NCBI GenBank assembly: GCA_028551475.1
Contig: CM052361.1
Coordinates: 9,617,501-9,681,500, forward strand
Reading direction: 5' to 3'
Source of the DNA: Casuarina equisetifolia
Taxonomy: Eukaryota; Streptophyta; Magnoliopsida; Fagales; Casuarinaceae
DNA: 64,000 nucleotides
In this document: piece by piece, positions 52,401 through 64,000 of the stretch
Position numbering within the stretch: the first letter of the stretch is position 1
Layout: each line of letters starts with the position of its first letter
The notes under the pieces: model-generated
What the model was told of the DNA's origin: nothing
The model's input: the letters and a program-made list of their open reading frames with translations, nothing else
Database searches by the model: none
Program-made: the position numbers and the translations under genes

Positions 52401-54342
52401 AAACCATTGAAAGGGGAGTGAGCTGGCTTCATGTCTGCTATTGCTGCCTTACCCAGGCTCCATTCTTTCCTAAATTAAGAGGTAAGAGCTTGGTGGTCAG
52501 TCCTTAGTTTCGCCCATTATCCAAGTACTCCCTTGTAGTTGATTCATCTTTTCCATTTATGTCATCAGAGATTGTTGAATATTTGTTGTCTTGTTAATTG
52601 GAAGTTAGAAAAACCATGTTTTGTAAGGCAATTATTACGTGGGTGTATTGATAATCTCTTAATTGCTGTACTGAAAAAGGTCTGGTCTGTCATCACCGCA
52701 GTTGGACATGGGCATCATCTTTTGACATGATCACATGCTTATGGGCCCAAGTTCTGAAAGTTCTATATACAAAGATATGACCAGATATTCTTAATATCTA
52801 AGTTGTATATTTTATCATGTTGCTTGTTTGCTTGTATTTATAGCAATTCATGCATCCAAAGTAATTATTAAAAGAAACTCATGCATCCAATTTTTGTTAT
52901 TAGATATACATGCCAACAACATGGGTATGTGAATAATTCTGTAATAAATTTGTTGTGATTTGTCTGGGGGTGCTGAACCCATTTTGCACCCAGGAGACAC
53001 ATTGTGGTCTACTCGTGTGTCTAATAGACCAGATTTTTAATGGTGTAAGTGTCCTGCAAATATTTATTCTGGTTGATCGAATTAAACTGGTCTTGTGCTT
53101 TTGGTTTTTGCTGGGGCAATCTTCAGCAAATTATGCAGATCCTCAAATATTGAAATCTCTTTTTGGATGATGAAACCTGTATATGTATAGTGCTTCTTCT
53201 TAATGGACGGCCTCGTTTAATCATTTGTACTTGATGACAATGATTTTCAGGCAGGTGAAGATGGACCTAGGAATACTTGTATTTTAAGTCAGCAAGTACA
53301 AAAGCGTGCCACTTCCCCAAGGTAACAAAAAGTCAAGGGGTTAATTTGTGGTCTTTCAGTTTTATTTTCAGAGACTTGTTTGCTTGACAGAAAAGAGGGG
53401 AGGGTGGGAGAGAAGGAAGTCACTTTTCTTTCCAAGTATTCGTTGGATGGAGTATTCAAGAGGGTAGTTTCTTGCCACTAATCAAATTGCATATCATTCT
53501 TTGTCTGACTTGGTTTCATCCAATTCTTCAATTCCTTGAGAGGTTTCCTAAAATGACTTTGATCGAGTTGCTTGGTTGGATCTAGTTTCAACACAAATTA
53601 AGGCTGTATGGAGTGGATGGTGGTTATCTGTGCTTATTTATGGGATTTCTGGACGGGAAGGATTTGCCTATTTTAGGCTTTGCGGGGTGGATGGAGCAAC
53701 TTAGTGTTGTGAGGATCTAGGGTGCTTTTTCACATTGAACAAATGCAAATTCTTTTTATTTTTATTTTTTTGGCTTCCTACTGGAAAAATGTGTTGCATG
53801 TTCAAAACTTGGACTTTTATAGAGCATGGTTTACCTTCAGGTATTTGTTTCGCTTAATCTTTCCTTTTGTTGAGAGTTGGTTGTTCTTTGAAGTGTTGGT
53901 CAGTCACGTCTCCCTCCAATCCTTACACTAGTGCTCCTAAGTCTTTTGCTTCTTGAAGGTGCTGCCACATGAGTTGCAGTTTGTTCTCTTTTTCCGTACA
54001 CGATCTCTGTACAATGTTGTTCCATGTGCATGTCCATTTATATCGGGCTCAATAGTGCCAGGCTAACTCGTAAATTGGAGGTGGTCAGGCAGTATTATGA
54101 TTCAACTGTCCATTTTAAACAATAATTTTTCTTGCTTCTTAAAAAGCTTTTTATTTTCGGATAGTGACTTTAGCTTTAGCTATTTGATGGAAAAATAGCT
54201 GCTTTCAGTTTCTTATTCCATTAGTGTGTTCTCCAGGTTACCCAACTCTATTCCTAGTAAACGAACGAAAGACGAAGTATCACATGATTCACAGAGCCTA
54301 TCGCCCTTTCAGCAACAGAGGAATGGCCATCCTGTTTCATGA
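46479..54342 (+). CDS. CPL2: RNA polymerase II CTD phosphatase-like 2 (CPL2)
   Basis: Nuclear FCP/SCP-type phosphatase that removes phosphate from Ser in the C-terminal repeats of RNA polymerase II and tunes stress and auxin responses. Sixteen exons: 46479-46751, 47018-47491, 48098-48308, 48425-48582, 48696-48766, 48861-48966, 49080-49169, 49388-49529, 49640-50007, 50113-50170, 50787-50923, 51023-51076, 51772-51868, 52070-52230, 53251-53321 and 54237-54342. They sum to 858 codons plus stop. [15 protein letters not shown] and the single double-stranded RNA-binding domain (about 684-752, [15 protein letters not shown] to [14 protein letters not shown]) point to CPL2 rather than CPL1, which has two. 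The catalytic motif DLDET is at 144-148, and [16 protein letters not shown] and MAMVIDDR complete the phosphatase. The C-terminus is basic and Ser-rich. Intron 3 uses a GC donor. The gene converges on the CBM20 gene. Confidence 0.96.
48309..48424 (+). other. GC-AG intron with a G16 run in CPL2
   Basis: A 116 bp intron with donor AG|GCAAGT and acceptor tatcag. The only nearby GT (after ggcaa) would put the join out of frame and into a stop, so the GC donor is required to keep [11 protein letters not shown] run of 16 G at 48341-48356 lies 32 bases inside the donor. Confidence 0.85.
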
Positions 54343-55737
54343 GAAACCAGAAGATTGGGACATTTAGACAAAAAGTTAATCGAGGTCTGCAACTAGGCAT
54401 TTTATATAGTTCAGCTCCTCTCCCGTTCGCAATGTTGGAATTAAGCTTCTGCTGAGGTGAAAAGTTCTCGTTAGATCCGCGTTTGCCAAGTAGGGTGTGT
54501 ATTTTACCTTTTGCCCTACCTTCCTGTCACTTTTTGAATATCAAGGGTCCAAGCAATATGTCGATCAAAATTATTTTCCGCTGTATCATTCACCTCATTA
54601 TGGAGTTCCATTCTTGAATTGTCTAATGTCCAAAAGAAGTAGATTGCCCAAGTCATCTCCCCGTCTCTCTCTCTCGGGGCTGTTGGGGGCAGGGTTTCTG
54701 TAGTAGTACCTTGAAGCTGTAATTCTTAAGCAAGAACATAGTCTAACCATTTCAATGTCTCTTCAAGGTATATGTACAGCTTCATTTATTCGGCTTCAGA
54801 AGTTTTTGCAATTTTTTTCCAGTAGAACTTTGTTAATGGAATTTCAAAACTAATAGAGGATAAATGGCAACTTGGATTTATAAAATAGATAAGAAGTCAA
54901 AAATTGAAAGCTGGGTGATTTGAGCTCAGACCCTAAGAAATTCGTCTCTTGTAAAGGACAGTGAGAGTCGAACGCGATTCTCAGTTTATTTTTATTAAGA
55001 TTATCAAGTAGAGGATGACAATACAAAAAAGTCACTTAAGAGGATACTAAGAAATAGAGTAGAGAGACTATTATATGAAAGATGATAAATAACGTCAGAT
55101 TTGGAAATCTAATCTAGAATGAGTTACATATTCTCCAAGATACAATCTTATCGAACGGTACGGCACGCCATGTAATAAATAACACAAGAAGCTAGAAAAT
55201 AGACTCATAACTAAGAACTGCGGGACATCAGGAGGTCCCGGCGACCGACAACTCGGTTGTCGATGAACCTAAACGAGTTGTGTTTTATAGTTGAGAGAGA
55301 GGTTGAACTGGGATTTAGTTCAGGTGTGTTGAATATGCCATGCCATACGTTCGATTAAATGGAGTTAATAATCACAGAGCTCTAATCATGGTTCTAGTTC
55401 TTTGAAATCTTTGACCGTTGCATTTAATTTGGCACTTGAGGCGGTGGGTTTTGCATCCCAATATGTAAATTGCCTTGAGGACTGGGTTCCTTAATAGTCT
55501 TGGAATTGGTGGCACGCTATGAATTTTAGAGCTACCGAGAGAGATGAGGCAGAAAGTGAGCCCTCCACGGCGTACGCCGGGCACTTCACATTAAACACAC
55601 TGTTCTCGATGAACCTCCAAGTTTTTGTCGAGAGGGCATCCTTGGTAACTGGTAATGGTCCTTCTCTGCTACTTCTCGCGTTGTTTCGTTGTCAGTATCA
55701 TGATGTCTTACAATAATTCCAACCCCCACCCCCAAAA

Positions 55738-55795
<58 letters not shown>

Positions 55796-56403
55796 ACATA
55801 AAGTAGATTTTGGGTACTCGGTCTCCAGGTTATCTGTTTCCCATGTCTTTTGGGGTTACGTGCACCGACCTCTATGAAACTTCGTAATGTTATTGCATTT
55901 GTGATGCGAGACGAGACAGTCATTATCTAACAAATAATAAAAATACATTCTGGATGCAAGTAACAGTTTGAAACTTAACATGGATTCACAGTCATCCGAT
56001 CTACTTGAGATTTTGCTTACTATTTGCCTGCATAACCTAATTACAACCAACACGAGTCTCAAGGTTGTAACAAGGAAAATGACTGAGTAGAGTATGTGGT
56101 AAAGATAGATATACTCTTATTCATGGAATTATCAAACATTAACCACCATTTTTAGTATAAACTAGACTTACAAAAAATTTTACAGAATAATAAGAGAAAC
56201 GCAAACCCCAAAAACTCTCACACACTAGAGTACAACCAATCTAAGGCAGACGTAAGAAAGTTGATTTGTATTCACAATAATGACAACCAAGGATTCCTAA
56301 GTGCCTACTCTCCAATCTTCAATGCTGGAAAATTAAAAGCAGCATAGTCGTAAGCTTTGAGTGACTTTCTGAATTATTTCTCCCAAATTTGAATAAGTTG
56401 ATA
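54343..56403. other. Convergent intergenic region, CPL2 to CBM20 gene
   Basis: About 2 kb of 3' flanks and spacer. Contains the A/TA microsatellite at 55734-55794. A 65-codon frame at 55519-55716 and others show no domain. Confidence 0.5.
55734..55794. repeat. A22 (TA)n microsatellite
   Basis: A run of about 22 A (55734-55755) followed by about 19 TA repeats (55756-55794). Likely polymorphic in length. Confidence 0.95.
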
Positions 56404-59357
56404 CTAAAGCAATCCTAAACTAGTCAGAAGCTTCTGCAGTGTGTTGCGACCCCACCGAATGTCTTTCTGCAAGACATTATTATACATTGGCTCTGAATGA
56501 GGCTGCTCTTCTCCTTGTGGCACATTAAGCTCTCGTTCAGATTCATTATCAGTATGTTCTTCTTCCTCTTTGAAAATTTGGCTTGGTGCTAATTGAGGTC
56601 GATGGTGACCTTCCTGTTCTTGCTTCTCCTCTAACTGAATTTGATTAGGTTTCAGTACACAGAAAAGAAATGGATAAATATGCAATAATTATTTCCACAA
56701 TAGAACAACTAATTAAATGCTTCTTGATAGGGTCACACCATTGCTTCGAAGAAACAAAATGCAATAAACAAGAAAGCTCTCGCATATAATCAATGCCTAG
56801 GGACAACAATGACCACATTGCTGAGTGGTCACTCAAAGTTTCTCGAAACTGAAGTAGAGTGCACATTTTACAACAGGACTTCTGAACTTGTGGTATGAAT
56901 AAGGAACCTTTAGTGGCATAATTTGCAGCAGTACTGTTAATGGTATAGTTCATTTCACATCATACAACTATTTCATTTGCAACTGAATAAATTGGTCCTA
57001 CAAGTAGCTTATATGCTCTCATTGCAAATAATAAAATAACTAGGCTTGTTAATTGATCCTTCCTGCTTGAATTCATGATAAACTGAGATACAGTTGTTCA
57101 AAATTGACAAACACTAGAAAGGCTGCCTTGCTGCTTATCGTCTTGTGAAGGTCCTTTTCATGGAAGACAAGATTTCAAGGACATACGAGTTCAGCAGTGT
57201 ACCTCTTACAAGTTCTGTTTTCATTTGAATGGATTGGCTATTATTTCTGGCTTAGGTTAAATTCAGTAGAAGAAAAGAAGGGGAAAAGAAAAGACCATTA
57301 CACTCTTCAAGCAGTTACCTCTGGCACTATGTGATCCTTAGCTTCATTGGATTCCAGAGGGGCATCTGCAATTCCTTGTTTGCTTTCAACTTGATATACC
57401 TCTGGCATGTTGCGATTCTTAGCTTCATTGGCTCCCAGAGGGGCATCTGCAATTCCTTGATCACTTTCAACTTGATATACTTCTGGTATGTTATAATTCT
57501 TAGCTTTATGGGTCACAGCATAGGCATCTTCTGCAACTCTTTTCTGAATTTCATCTTGGTTTGGTTCTTCAATTGGCACTGTTGACAATGAAGTCAAGCC
57601 AGGAACCAATACAGGGGCTCCATCGTTAATCAGGTTTCCCTCGATGCCTGTTCTTCCCAGCTTTTTCACTGTTGGAGGTCTGCCATTAGTTCCAAGCATG
57701 TCCTCAGCGATTACTGCACCTTCACTTGAGATAACCGTGAATTCCGCATTCGGATCACTAGTTAACTTTTCATCTAACGCTTTGCCGCTACCATTCACCT
57801 CTTGCTCCTCCTTTAAGTAACTTATATTGTCAACAACAATAGGTTTGGGATTCCTTGGTGAATGGACAACCTCAGAGACAGTTTCTCCCTTATGTGGTTC
57901 GACGATTGATTTTTCTGCAGAAGAAGTGTTTCCGTCCTCAACCACTGAACCCAATTCCTCCTTTGGATGACTCAAGTTCTCAGTAACAACCAACATTCCA
58001 GAGTTAGCCGTTACTTGCTCATTTTGATCAGCAGATTGTTCTTCCTCTATTATTTTCTGAAGTTGAGCATCGTCCCAATCTTCACAAACGACGACGGTAT
58101 TCTCAGTTTCCCATGTCTGAAAAATTCGATCTGGGCCAGGTTGCCACAAGACATCTCCAGTTCTTCTTTTTAGAATGAACTTGAAATTGAATGATTTTCC
58201 CACAGGTATATCCTAGTTGACAAAAATGAAAAAGAACTACGTCAATTTATCTTCAACTGAAAAAAAAAAAAAAATCAATACATCCCTCATTGACTTTTCT
58301 TCTTTTTTCACTCACCAGCTGCACAGTCCAGACATGCCCATCTGACCAATTCAGTGGTATAGCACTTGTAGGATCCCATGAGCCGAACGCAGGATCACCC
58401 CCTACTATGAGGAACTGCTCACCAAACATGCATTCTTTCCGTAACTGAAATTTGACATGAACAGACTTCGATGGATCTGCACGACAGACATCAAAAACTC
58501 AAAAGACTAAGAAAAAATGCTAAAGACCAACGGGAAGTCTCATGATTCTTGAATTTTTGAAAATCTTGCAGACCAACTACAACTTACAAGTTTCTTCAAT
58601 TTCAGTTTCTGCAGCTCCCAACTCTGCCTGCAGAGAGAAAGAGTACAAATTTTATCAGCATGGCATCCAATCAACACCGTCAAGGACACTTGAATGATTT
58701 GTACCAACTTCTTGGGCCAAAGACTATTCCGACTGTAAGTCTAATAAGAGAACTAGTCACGAAGTCCTAAAGTAAAAAGAAGCTAGAGTTATGAAACCGT
58801 TCATGAAGATTCCTTAAAAGGCAGTAAAAGATTTTATAAAGCCACCCAAAGAAAGCAAACGAAGGGTGTTTCTACAAATATATATACATCTTAAACTCGG
58901 AGGCAGAGATAGACGAAGGGGAGTGATCCCATGTTTGAGAGGAAAGAAATCACATGAAACGGATACAAACCAGAAATAAAGCTAGGAAATAAGAAAAAGC
59001 CATCTGAACATTTGAAAAAATTCATTCCCCCTACCCCCATAGCTTCTCTGCAGCAACAAAAACGTCAACAGAAAGTCCAGTACAGCAAAAAGAATAGAAA
59101 AGCCAATCAGCCACAACGTCAAGAACCCCCGGCAAGAACGAGGTACTAGAGAAAGACAAGACCTGGCTTGTCGAGGAGAGACAATAAACCACAGGCACTT
59201 CCTTGTGTTGTACAGATATCAAATGCAAGAACCCGAAATTAGCTACTTTCTGCGCCCGAAAAGAACAGCTCTCGGGTCTGCAGAAAAAAAGCTCTCTCGG
59301 CGAAACTCCTAACTTGTCGACGACGATCTTCGAGGACGAACTCCGTAGGGTATTCAT
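56404..59357 (-). CDS. Plastid-targeted CBM20 (starch-binding) domain protein
   Basis: Minus-strand exons 59357-59163, 58627-58588, 58476-58316, 58212-57319 and 56634-56404 give 506 residues in frame. Residues 1-65 are Ser/Arg-rich with few acids, like a plastid transit peptide. A single CBM20 domain at about 82-182 shows the family's strands: [39 protein letters not shown] and [11 protein letters not shown], with the Trp residues that stack on glucan. The rest is acidic and disordered, with an 81 bp repeat (about residues 363-430). The C-terminus [17 protein letters not shown] is a conserved helix. It has no catalytic domain, so it probably acts as a starch-associated scaffold or targeting factor. 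From memory it resembles Arabidopsis At5g01260, next to CPL2 there too. The start codon is the ATG at 59357. Confidence 0.9.
57318..57518 (-). repeat. In-frame 81 bp repeat in the CBM20 gene
   Basis: Units start at 57318, 57399 and 57480, an exact 81 bp period, with the third partial. Each encodes a 27-residue unit built around [18 protein letters not shown] and ending in an EAKN-type motif. Because 81 is a multiple of three, copy-number change keeps frame. Confidence 0.93.
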
Positions 59358-59640
59358 CACTCACTCACTCAGTCAACTCGCAAGCACAGCAGAGCGTCTT
59401 CGAGAAGCACTTCACATAATCCAGCGTTTTTTTGTTTCTGGTTTATTCAATGCAATCCAGTTCTGGTGGCAGCCATTGCTGGGAAGCGTGGGTATAAATG
59501 GACTGGCCAAGCGGCTGATCCTTCCCACGTGGAGCGTTGACACGTATCACCAGCTGTTGAATCTGCGTTTAACTTTTTCGCGAGAATCTCAACTGACTAA
59601 CGTAATCTTCCCGGGAGACAAATTTTAAAAAGAAATATAA
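59358..59640 (-). other. CBM20 gene upstream region
   Basis: Leader and promoter-proximal DNA of normal composition. A 141-codon plus-strand frame (59203-59628) runs antisense through exon 1 and shows no domain. A perfect G-box lies at 59525-59532. Confidence 0.5.
59525..59532. promoter_or_regulatory. Perfect G-box upstream of the CBM20 gene
   Basis: CCACGTGG, an eight-base palindrome about 170 bases upstream of the start codon. Binding site type for plant bZIP/bHLH factors; light or stress control is only an inference. Confidence 0.5.
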
Positions 59641-61499
59641 ACAAGGTAAATAAAATACCAGGTGGTCCAATAAGGATCATAATCTGTCGCCAAGTGGACT
59701 AATTTGGACCGTTGCTCCAAAAGTAGGACGGTTCACGGGTCCCATCTGAGTTCACTTTAGTACATCACGTCTTCTCCGTGTCTCAATCGGGGTTGATTTT
59801 AGGCCCATTGGGCTCCAAAGATGGAGCATGACGTAGCCCCTATTTTTTCAGATTATGGACTTCGGTGTTGGTTGATCTGTCAATTGGGTTGATTCTTAAC
59901 GTCGGACTGACACTTACGGTGAGATGCGCACGATACTTAAGATTCAATATACTCATTTACATCTAATTGTTTATTTCCCAGCAAGCAAGTTCACGACCTC
60001 TTAAATGTCATTTGCCTCCAATATTTATAACTCATAATCCATGACATCTCTCCATCTAAGATTCATTTTGTCTCATGGAAACAAATGAGTTCTATGTTTG
60101 TGGATATGGAGGCAAGAAAATGTTGGTTGAACTTTGGAGACACGAAAATAGTAAAAAATGAGGTAACTAGATGAGTTGGTGGCTATAGTAATAAGGGTTT
60201 GACAAATATAATTTTTTGATCAGGTGGGAGGCTTAACAAGCTGAGTGGAATGTCAAAATGGTGGCTTAAAAAATTCATCAAGTTCATCATCAGAAAGATT
60301 ATCATAAGTTGCGCAATTGGTGGTGTTCTTTGTATGGTCGAATCTCACGAGAGGAAGATGTTTTTGGGGTAGATAATGCTGGTTGTACTTGCTCAATTTA
60401 AGTTTCAACTAATAGAATAGAAAACATCTAAGTAATGAGAATTAGTTAAGGGCTCGAAACTAGATAAGTGATGGGAATGAGTTAGGAATGAAATTTGAAG
60501 TAGAACCTTATTCAATATGTGGAGTTAAGGGAACCTACAAACAAGATTGTTTGATTTAAGCTTTGATTGTGTAATATATATATATATATATCCTTATAAA
60601 ACCTCATGTCTTGACTAACAAAAGTTGGTGACTTGATATACCATATAGTTTATAACCTTTTTGTCTATACAGATAATTGTGAATATATTAGGTATAACAT
60701 AGGGTCCAAATTTTTCTCTATGTCCAATAGAGACAATCAAAAACTTAAAAATAAATGATGCTTGGCGATTTGCCAAACAATCTTTCAAATATTATGCATC
60801 TAGTCAAGATTGATAAAAGTGTCCTATTTATAAGATAGTTCATTGTTTTTACATACTTCCCCATCTAAAGTGAAAGTAAGAATCATTCATTACTTAGACA
60901 CCTAGAAAGCTTCTTTGTCTTCATGTGCTACATGTTTTCTACATGTGTTGCAAATAGAAGTCTTTCTCCTTTAGTTATGTACAAAAATTATGCACAAAAC
61001 AAGTGTTGACCAAAAGAAAAAAGAACATGCAATATGATATGTTGATTGAATCAAAATTTGCATGGTATAAGTGCTAATAAGAGGGAACACATTTGAAAAG
61101 GTTTAGGTTGTTGACCTTTTAGGTTATAGGGTTATAGAAACTTTTTTGTATAGAATTGATACCTTTAGTTCATTGAAAATATGAACTCGACTAAATAAAA
61201 TAAAATGATTTTTTTGAGTTTTATGTTAAAACCTAAATGTGCTCTTGTTGTATTGTCATTTTCCTTTCTTTATTCCATTTATGCTCAAATTCTAATACCT
61301 ATGTCATGTTTCCAAGTTAACTCTAAGGAGTTAGTTAAACCTCTTTTTTTTTTTAACTTTCCTTTTGCATTTTTTTCTTCTCTTCTTTTTGTTTATTGGG
61401 ACTATGCCTAGTTGTAAGAGAATATGCAATGTTACATAATATTAACAATTAAAATGAGTTGCCAATTAGGTTCCTTACTAGGAGTAACTAAATATTTCT
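59641..61499. other. AT-rich intergenic DNA
   Basis: No gene recognised. Gene-proximal composition to about 59950, then AT-rich repeat-like DNA with a short (TA)n tract near 60573-60590. Some of the right half may belong to the 5' LTR of the following copia element, but its start was not found. Confidence 0.45.
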
Positions 61500-63822
61500 T
61501 TGTATAAAGCTATCTTTGTATGTCATTTTTAGACTTGTAGATATAGGTGCACAAGTTGTATAGACAAATCATTGCAATATCAATACAAAGTAATTAATAC
61601 ACTTGTTGGCTTCTTTAATTTTCTTATATGGCATCTAAGAGCAAGTTCTTTCTTGAGAGCATTGCTTTTCCCTTGAGCTTGTAAAACAAGTTGGTTTGCT
61701 ATCACTTATTGTGGTTTTTTTTTTCAAACAACCCATTTTTCATTTCATAAATTACCCTTTAGAACCTATCAACCTACCCACACAATTACCAAATTGCCCC
61801 CATCCTTTTTTCAAATTAAAAATTTTCCATGCAACCCCAACCTACTCCTTAAATTTTCTAACCATTGTATTCGTCAAATCAATGACCACTTCCAACCTTA
61901 ATCTTACCATTGTCATTGTCGTTACCACCACCACTACCTCATCTAACCATTGCCATCTTTTGGTCACTAATTTGTAGTTAGGGAGTATTGTCTCTCATTG
62001 ACTATTAGTAAATTGAATTACCATCTCTAGGTAGACTAGGTGTGTATTTTCTTCTTCACCCAAAATAAACTCGGGTTTCCTACTAGCAAACTACCTCAAC
62101 CCTTTAATGATAATGATGTTGTAGAAAAATGGGACTAGGCTCATTCTACCATCAAGACTTGGCATATTATTTCCATAAAGCTATCTTTTGAAAATCTAGT
62201 TTCACATCCAAAATTAATGCAAAAGATTTAGGAATTTCTTCCTGAATCCTTTCATAAATTTACATGCATTAAAAATAAGGCTTTAGATGGGTCATCTTCA
62301 ATTTGAAGCTTATCAAGTGGATTTATCAATGCCAAATTGACATATTTCTTTGTCCAATTAAAATATCTATAAGGAGATCTTGAAACACAATAGCCACCGA
62401 TTAGGTATAATTGTGGCCACTATACTTACAAGGTGAATGACTAGCTTCACAAAAAGGAGTAGGAAGATTAGTTTATGAAGTTCCTAATTAGGCTTCCAAA
62501 TGAATTCTAGAACTTGTGAACACGTGTTGTTTCATTAGATGCTACCATTGTTGAAGTAGACTTACGCCATGTCCAAGTAAGATCTCCACCAGTATAGTGG
62601 GGGAGATTTTGAAAATGCTGTTTACTTTGCTAGAATGCATTACAATGTTGGCGATGGGATCTTTTCAAGTTGGAAGGATGGTCTTATGGGGTGGTCTAGC
62701 CTAGGTGAGCTACATGGGTTTAGTTAGTCCATCATAAGTGGGCCTACTTAGCCTAATAATGCTCCACCTTCTGAGTAATAAATCATGCCATGTTAGAGAA
62801 GCTTGTTTTCTTTAAATGGGTTACCCCCTAAGTTGAAAGCGCAAGTAAAAAGGAAAAGGCAATAAAAGGAAACCTAATGGCTTTAGGCTTGCATCCCATA
62901 ACATTACTATTAAAGCCACTTGCCTTTCCAACCCTTTTGGCTTTGGTTCACAATATCTAGAACAATTGTATGGCATTAAAGCTTATAATGGGCTTCTTTA
63001 TCATAGTATACCTCCTTTACTATTAAAACCTAACTTAGGCTTATAGGGCTCCATGTCTCTAGCTTTAAAAATAATTTTTTCTATTTATACTCCTTAACAA
63101 AATAGATTAGTTGAACATAAACATCTTTATTGATTAGATGTACCTCAAACCTTATTGTCTTAGGCTTAAATTCCCCATTTTCCTTCTTTTTAAGGTGAAT
63201 GTATCTTAACCACCATTTATCTTATTAACCATATTCTTTCCTCTTCCTTTGGTGCGGTCATTCTCTAAGAGTGTCTTTTTGGCATACCTCCTCTCTTGGA
63301 ATACTTGTGTTTTTGGTTGTTAATGTTATGCCACCAAGTTGGGTAAGTGTGACAAATTTAATCTTTAAGCACTTTCTTGTGTTTTCATTGCTTATTCATC
63401 TTATCAAAAGAATTAAAAGCTTTATGATCCAATTGTCATAAAATTTTTGTCAATCATAATGTCATTTTTTGCAAGGATGTTTTTTCTTTTGGTCTACACC
63501 TTTCTACATCATTTGTTGACAGTCCAGCCACCTCATTAGCTTTCATCATACCACTTGAGAAATCTTACACTTTGTCCTTGTTAGTCAATGAACCTTTCTT
63601 CCCTAAACTTGAGAAATTGGCACCAACACTTGTCATGGAAGCTTTAGTTACCAACTTATCATTAAACACCTCTCCACCTACTCCTATTAGAACTTAATCC
63701 TTAGACACCTTTCCACTTAATCTAGCAATCCTCAAATTAAAGCTTGATTTGCACCTTATGCCACCACCTCCTACCCATTGTTCAAGTCACGCCACCAAAC
63801 CACCTATTTGGTGTGTCATTAC
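61500..63822 (+). mobile_element. Ty1-copia remnant, second copy type, broken
   Basis: A primer-site-like segment (tggcatctaagagca, 61629-61643) resembles the copia initiator-tRNA site TGGTATCAGAGC, so a 5' LTR should end near 61625; its start is unclear. Gag-like sequence lies at about 62030-62560. The integrase region follows at about 63000-63500, with the copia C-terminal phrases KLYDPI and VNHNVIFCKDVF legible at 63418-63480. RT and the 3' LTR are not reached before the interruption at 63823 and the window end. It is badly decayed, with many (over ten) breaks. It is unrelated in LTR to the element at 3272. Confidence 0.8.
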
Positions 63823-64000
63823 TGTTGGAATATATTTTAATGATATTAAAACATATAAACATTTTGATGATAAAGAAAAATGGGTATTATAATATGATAA
63901 TATTATTAATCATTTTGTTGAAATATATTGATGATTGAATGGAATTATAATATAGAAATATTATAATTAATATTTGATCATTTATAGGGTTCTTATAAAG
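63823..64000 (+). mobile_element. Possible start of another LTR or insertion, cut by window edge
   Basis: TGTTGGAATATATTTTAATG begins very AT-rich DNA right after copia integrase-like sequence. TGTTGG is a common copia LTR start. Only 178 bases are visible, so no repeat partner or target duplication can be tested. Confidence 0.3.

Noticed and set aside
54890-54985. tRNA-like stretch with a gtcgaacgcgat segment
   Set aside because: No cloverleaf with proper acceptor, D and anticodon stems could be drawn.
59203-59628. 141-codon plus-strand frame
   Set aside because: It runs antisense through exon 1 of the CBM20 gene. The minus-strand gene has consistent splice sites and a known domain.

Overview
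The window is nuclear DNA from a flowering plant, a eudicot and quite possibly a woody one. The genes are split by GT-AG introns, intergenic DNA is AT-rich and loaded with decayed LTR retrotransposons, and the protein set is plant-specific (chlorophyll-binding CP29, plant HMGB1, a receptor-like cytoplasmic kinase, CPL2). The species cannot be named from sequence alone.

Layout. 1-2326 (-): HMGB1-type chromatin protein, cut by the left edge, with a 5'UTR intron holding a ~210 bp tandem duplication. 3272-8357 (+): broken Ty1-copia element with both LTRs. 8560-9760: probable LTR-derived remnant. 10668-11669 (+): LHCB4 (CP29). 11670-23370: AT-rich repeat zone with a possible orphan exon, an aldo/keto reductase pseudogene scrap, and an old Ty3-gypsy element (-) split by a 1531 bp solo LTR with a perfect 5 bp target-site duplication. 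23830-30119 (+): IMP2 mitochondrial protease, then a YIPPEE zinc protein. 32020-35233 (+): BPP-type basic Ser/Pro-rich protein. 37063-41134 (+): receptor-like cytoplasmic kinase. 42245-44822 (-): clathrin light chain. 46479-54342 (+): CPL2 RNA polymerase II CTD phosphatase with an upstream ORF and a GC-AG intron. 56404-59357 (-): plastid-targeted CBM20 protein. 59640-64000: repeat-rich DNA with a second broken copia element, interrupted at 63823 by what looks like another repeat.

Exon boundaries were worked out by hand. In all nine genes the coding exons keep frame, and in the eight complete ones they sum to a multiple of three. The genes are unrelated housekeeping or photosynthesis genes and do not form a pathway. 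Their association is syntenic: from memory, Arabidopsis has LHCB4, IMP2, YIPPEE and a similar kinase close together at At3g08940-At3g09010, HMGB1 beside a clathrin light chain at At3g51880/At3g51890, and CPL2 beside a CBM20 protein at At5g01270/At5g01260. I found no CRISPR array, operon, rRNA, convincing tRNA or undescribed gene system. The items worth a second look are intron, uORF, tandem-repeat and nested-transposon observations.
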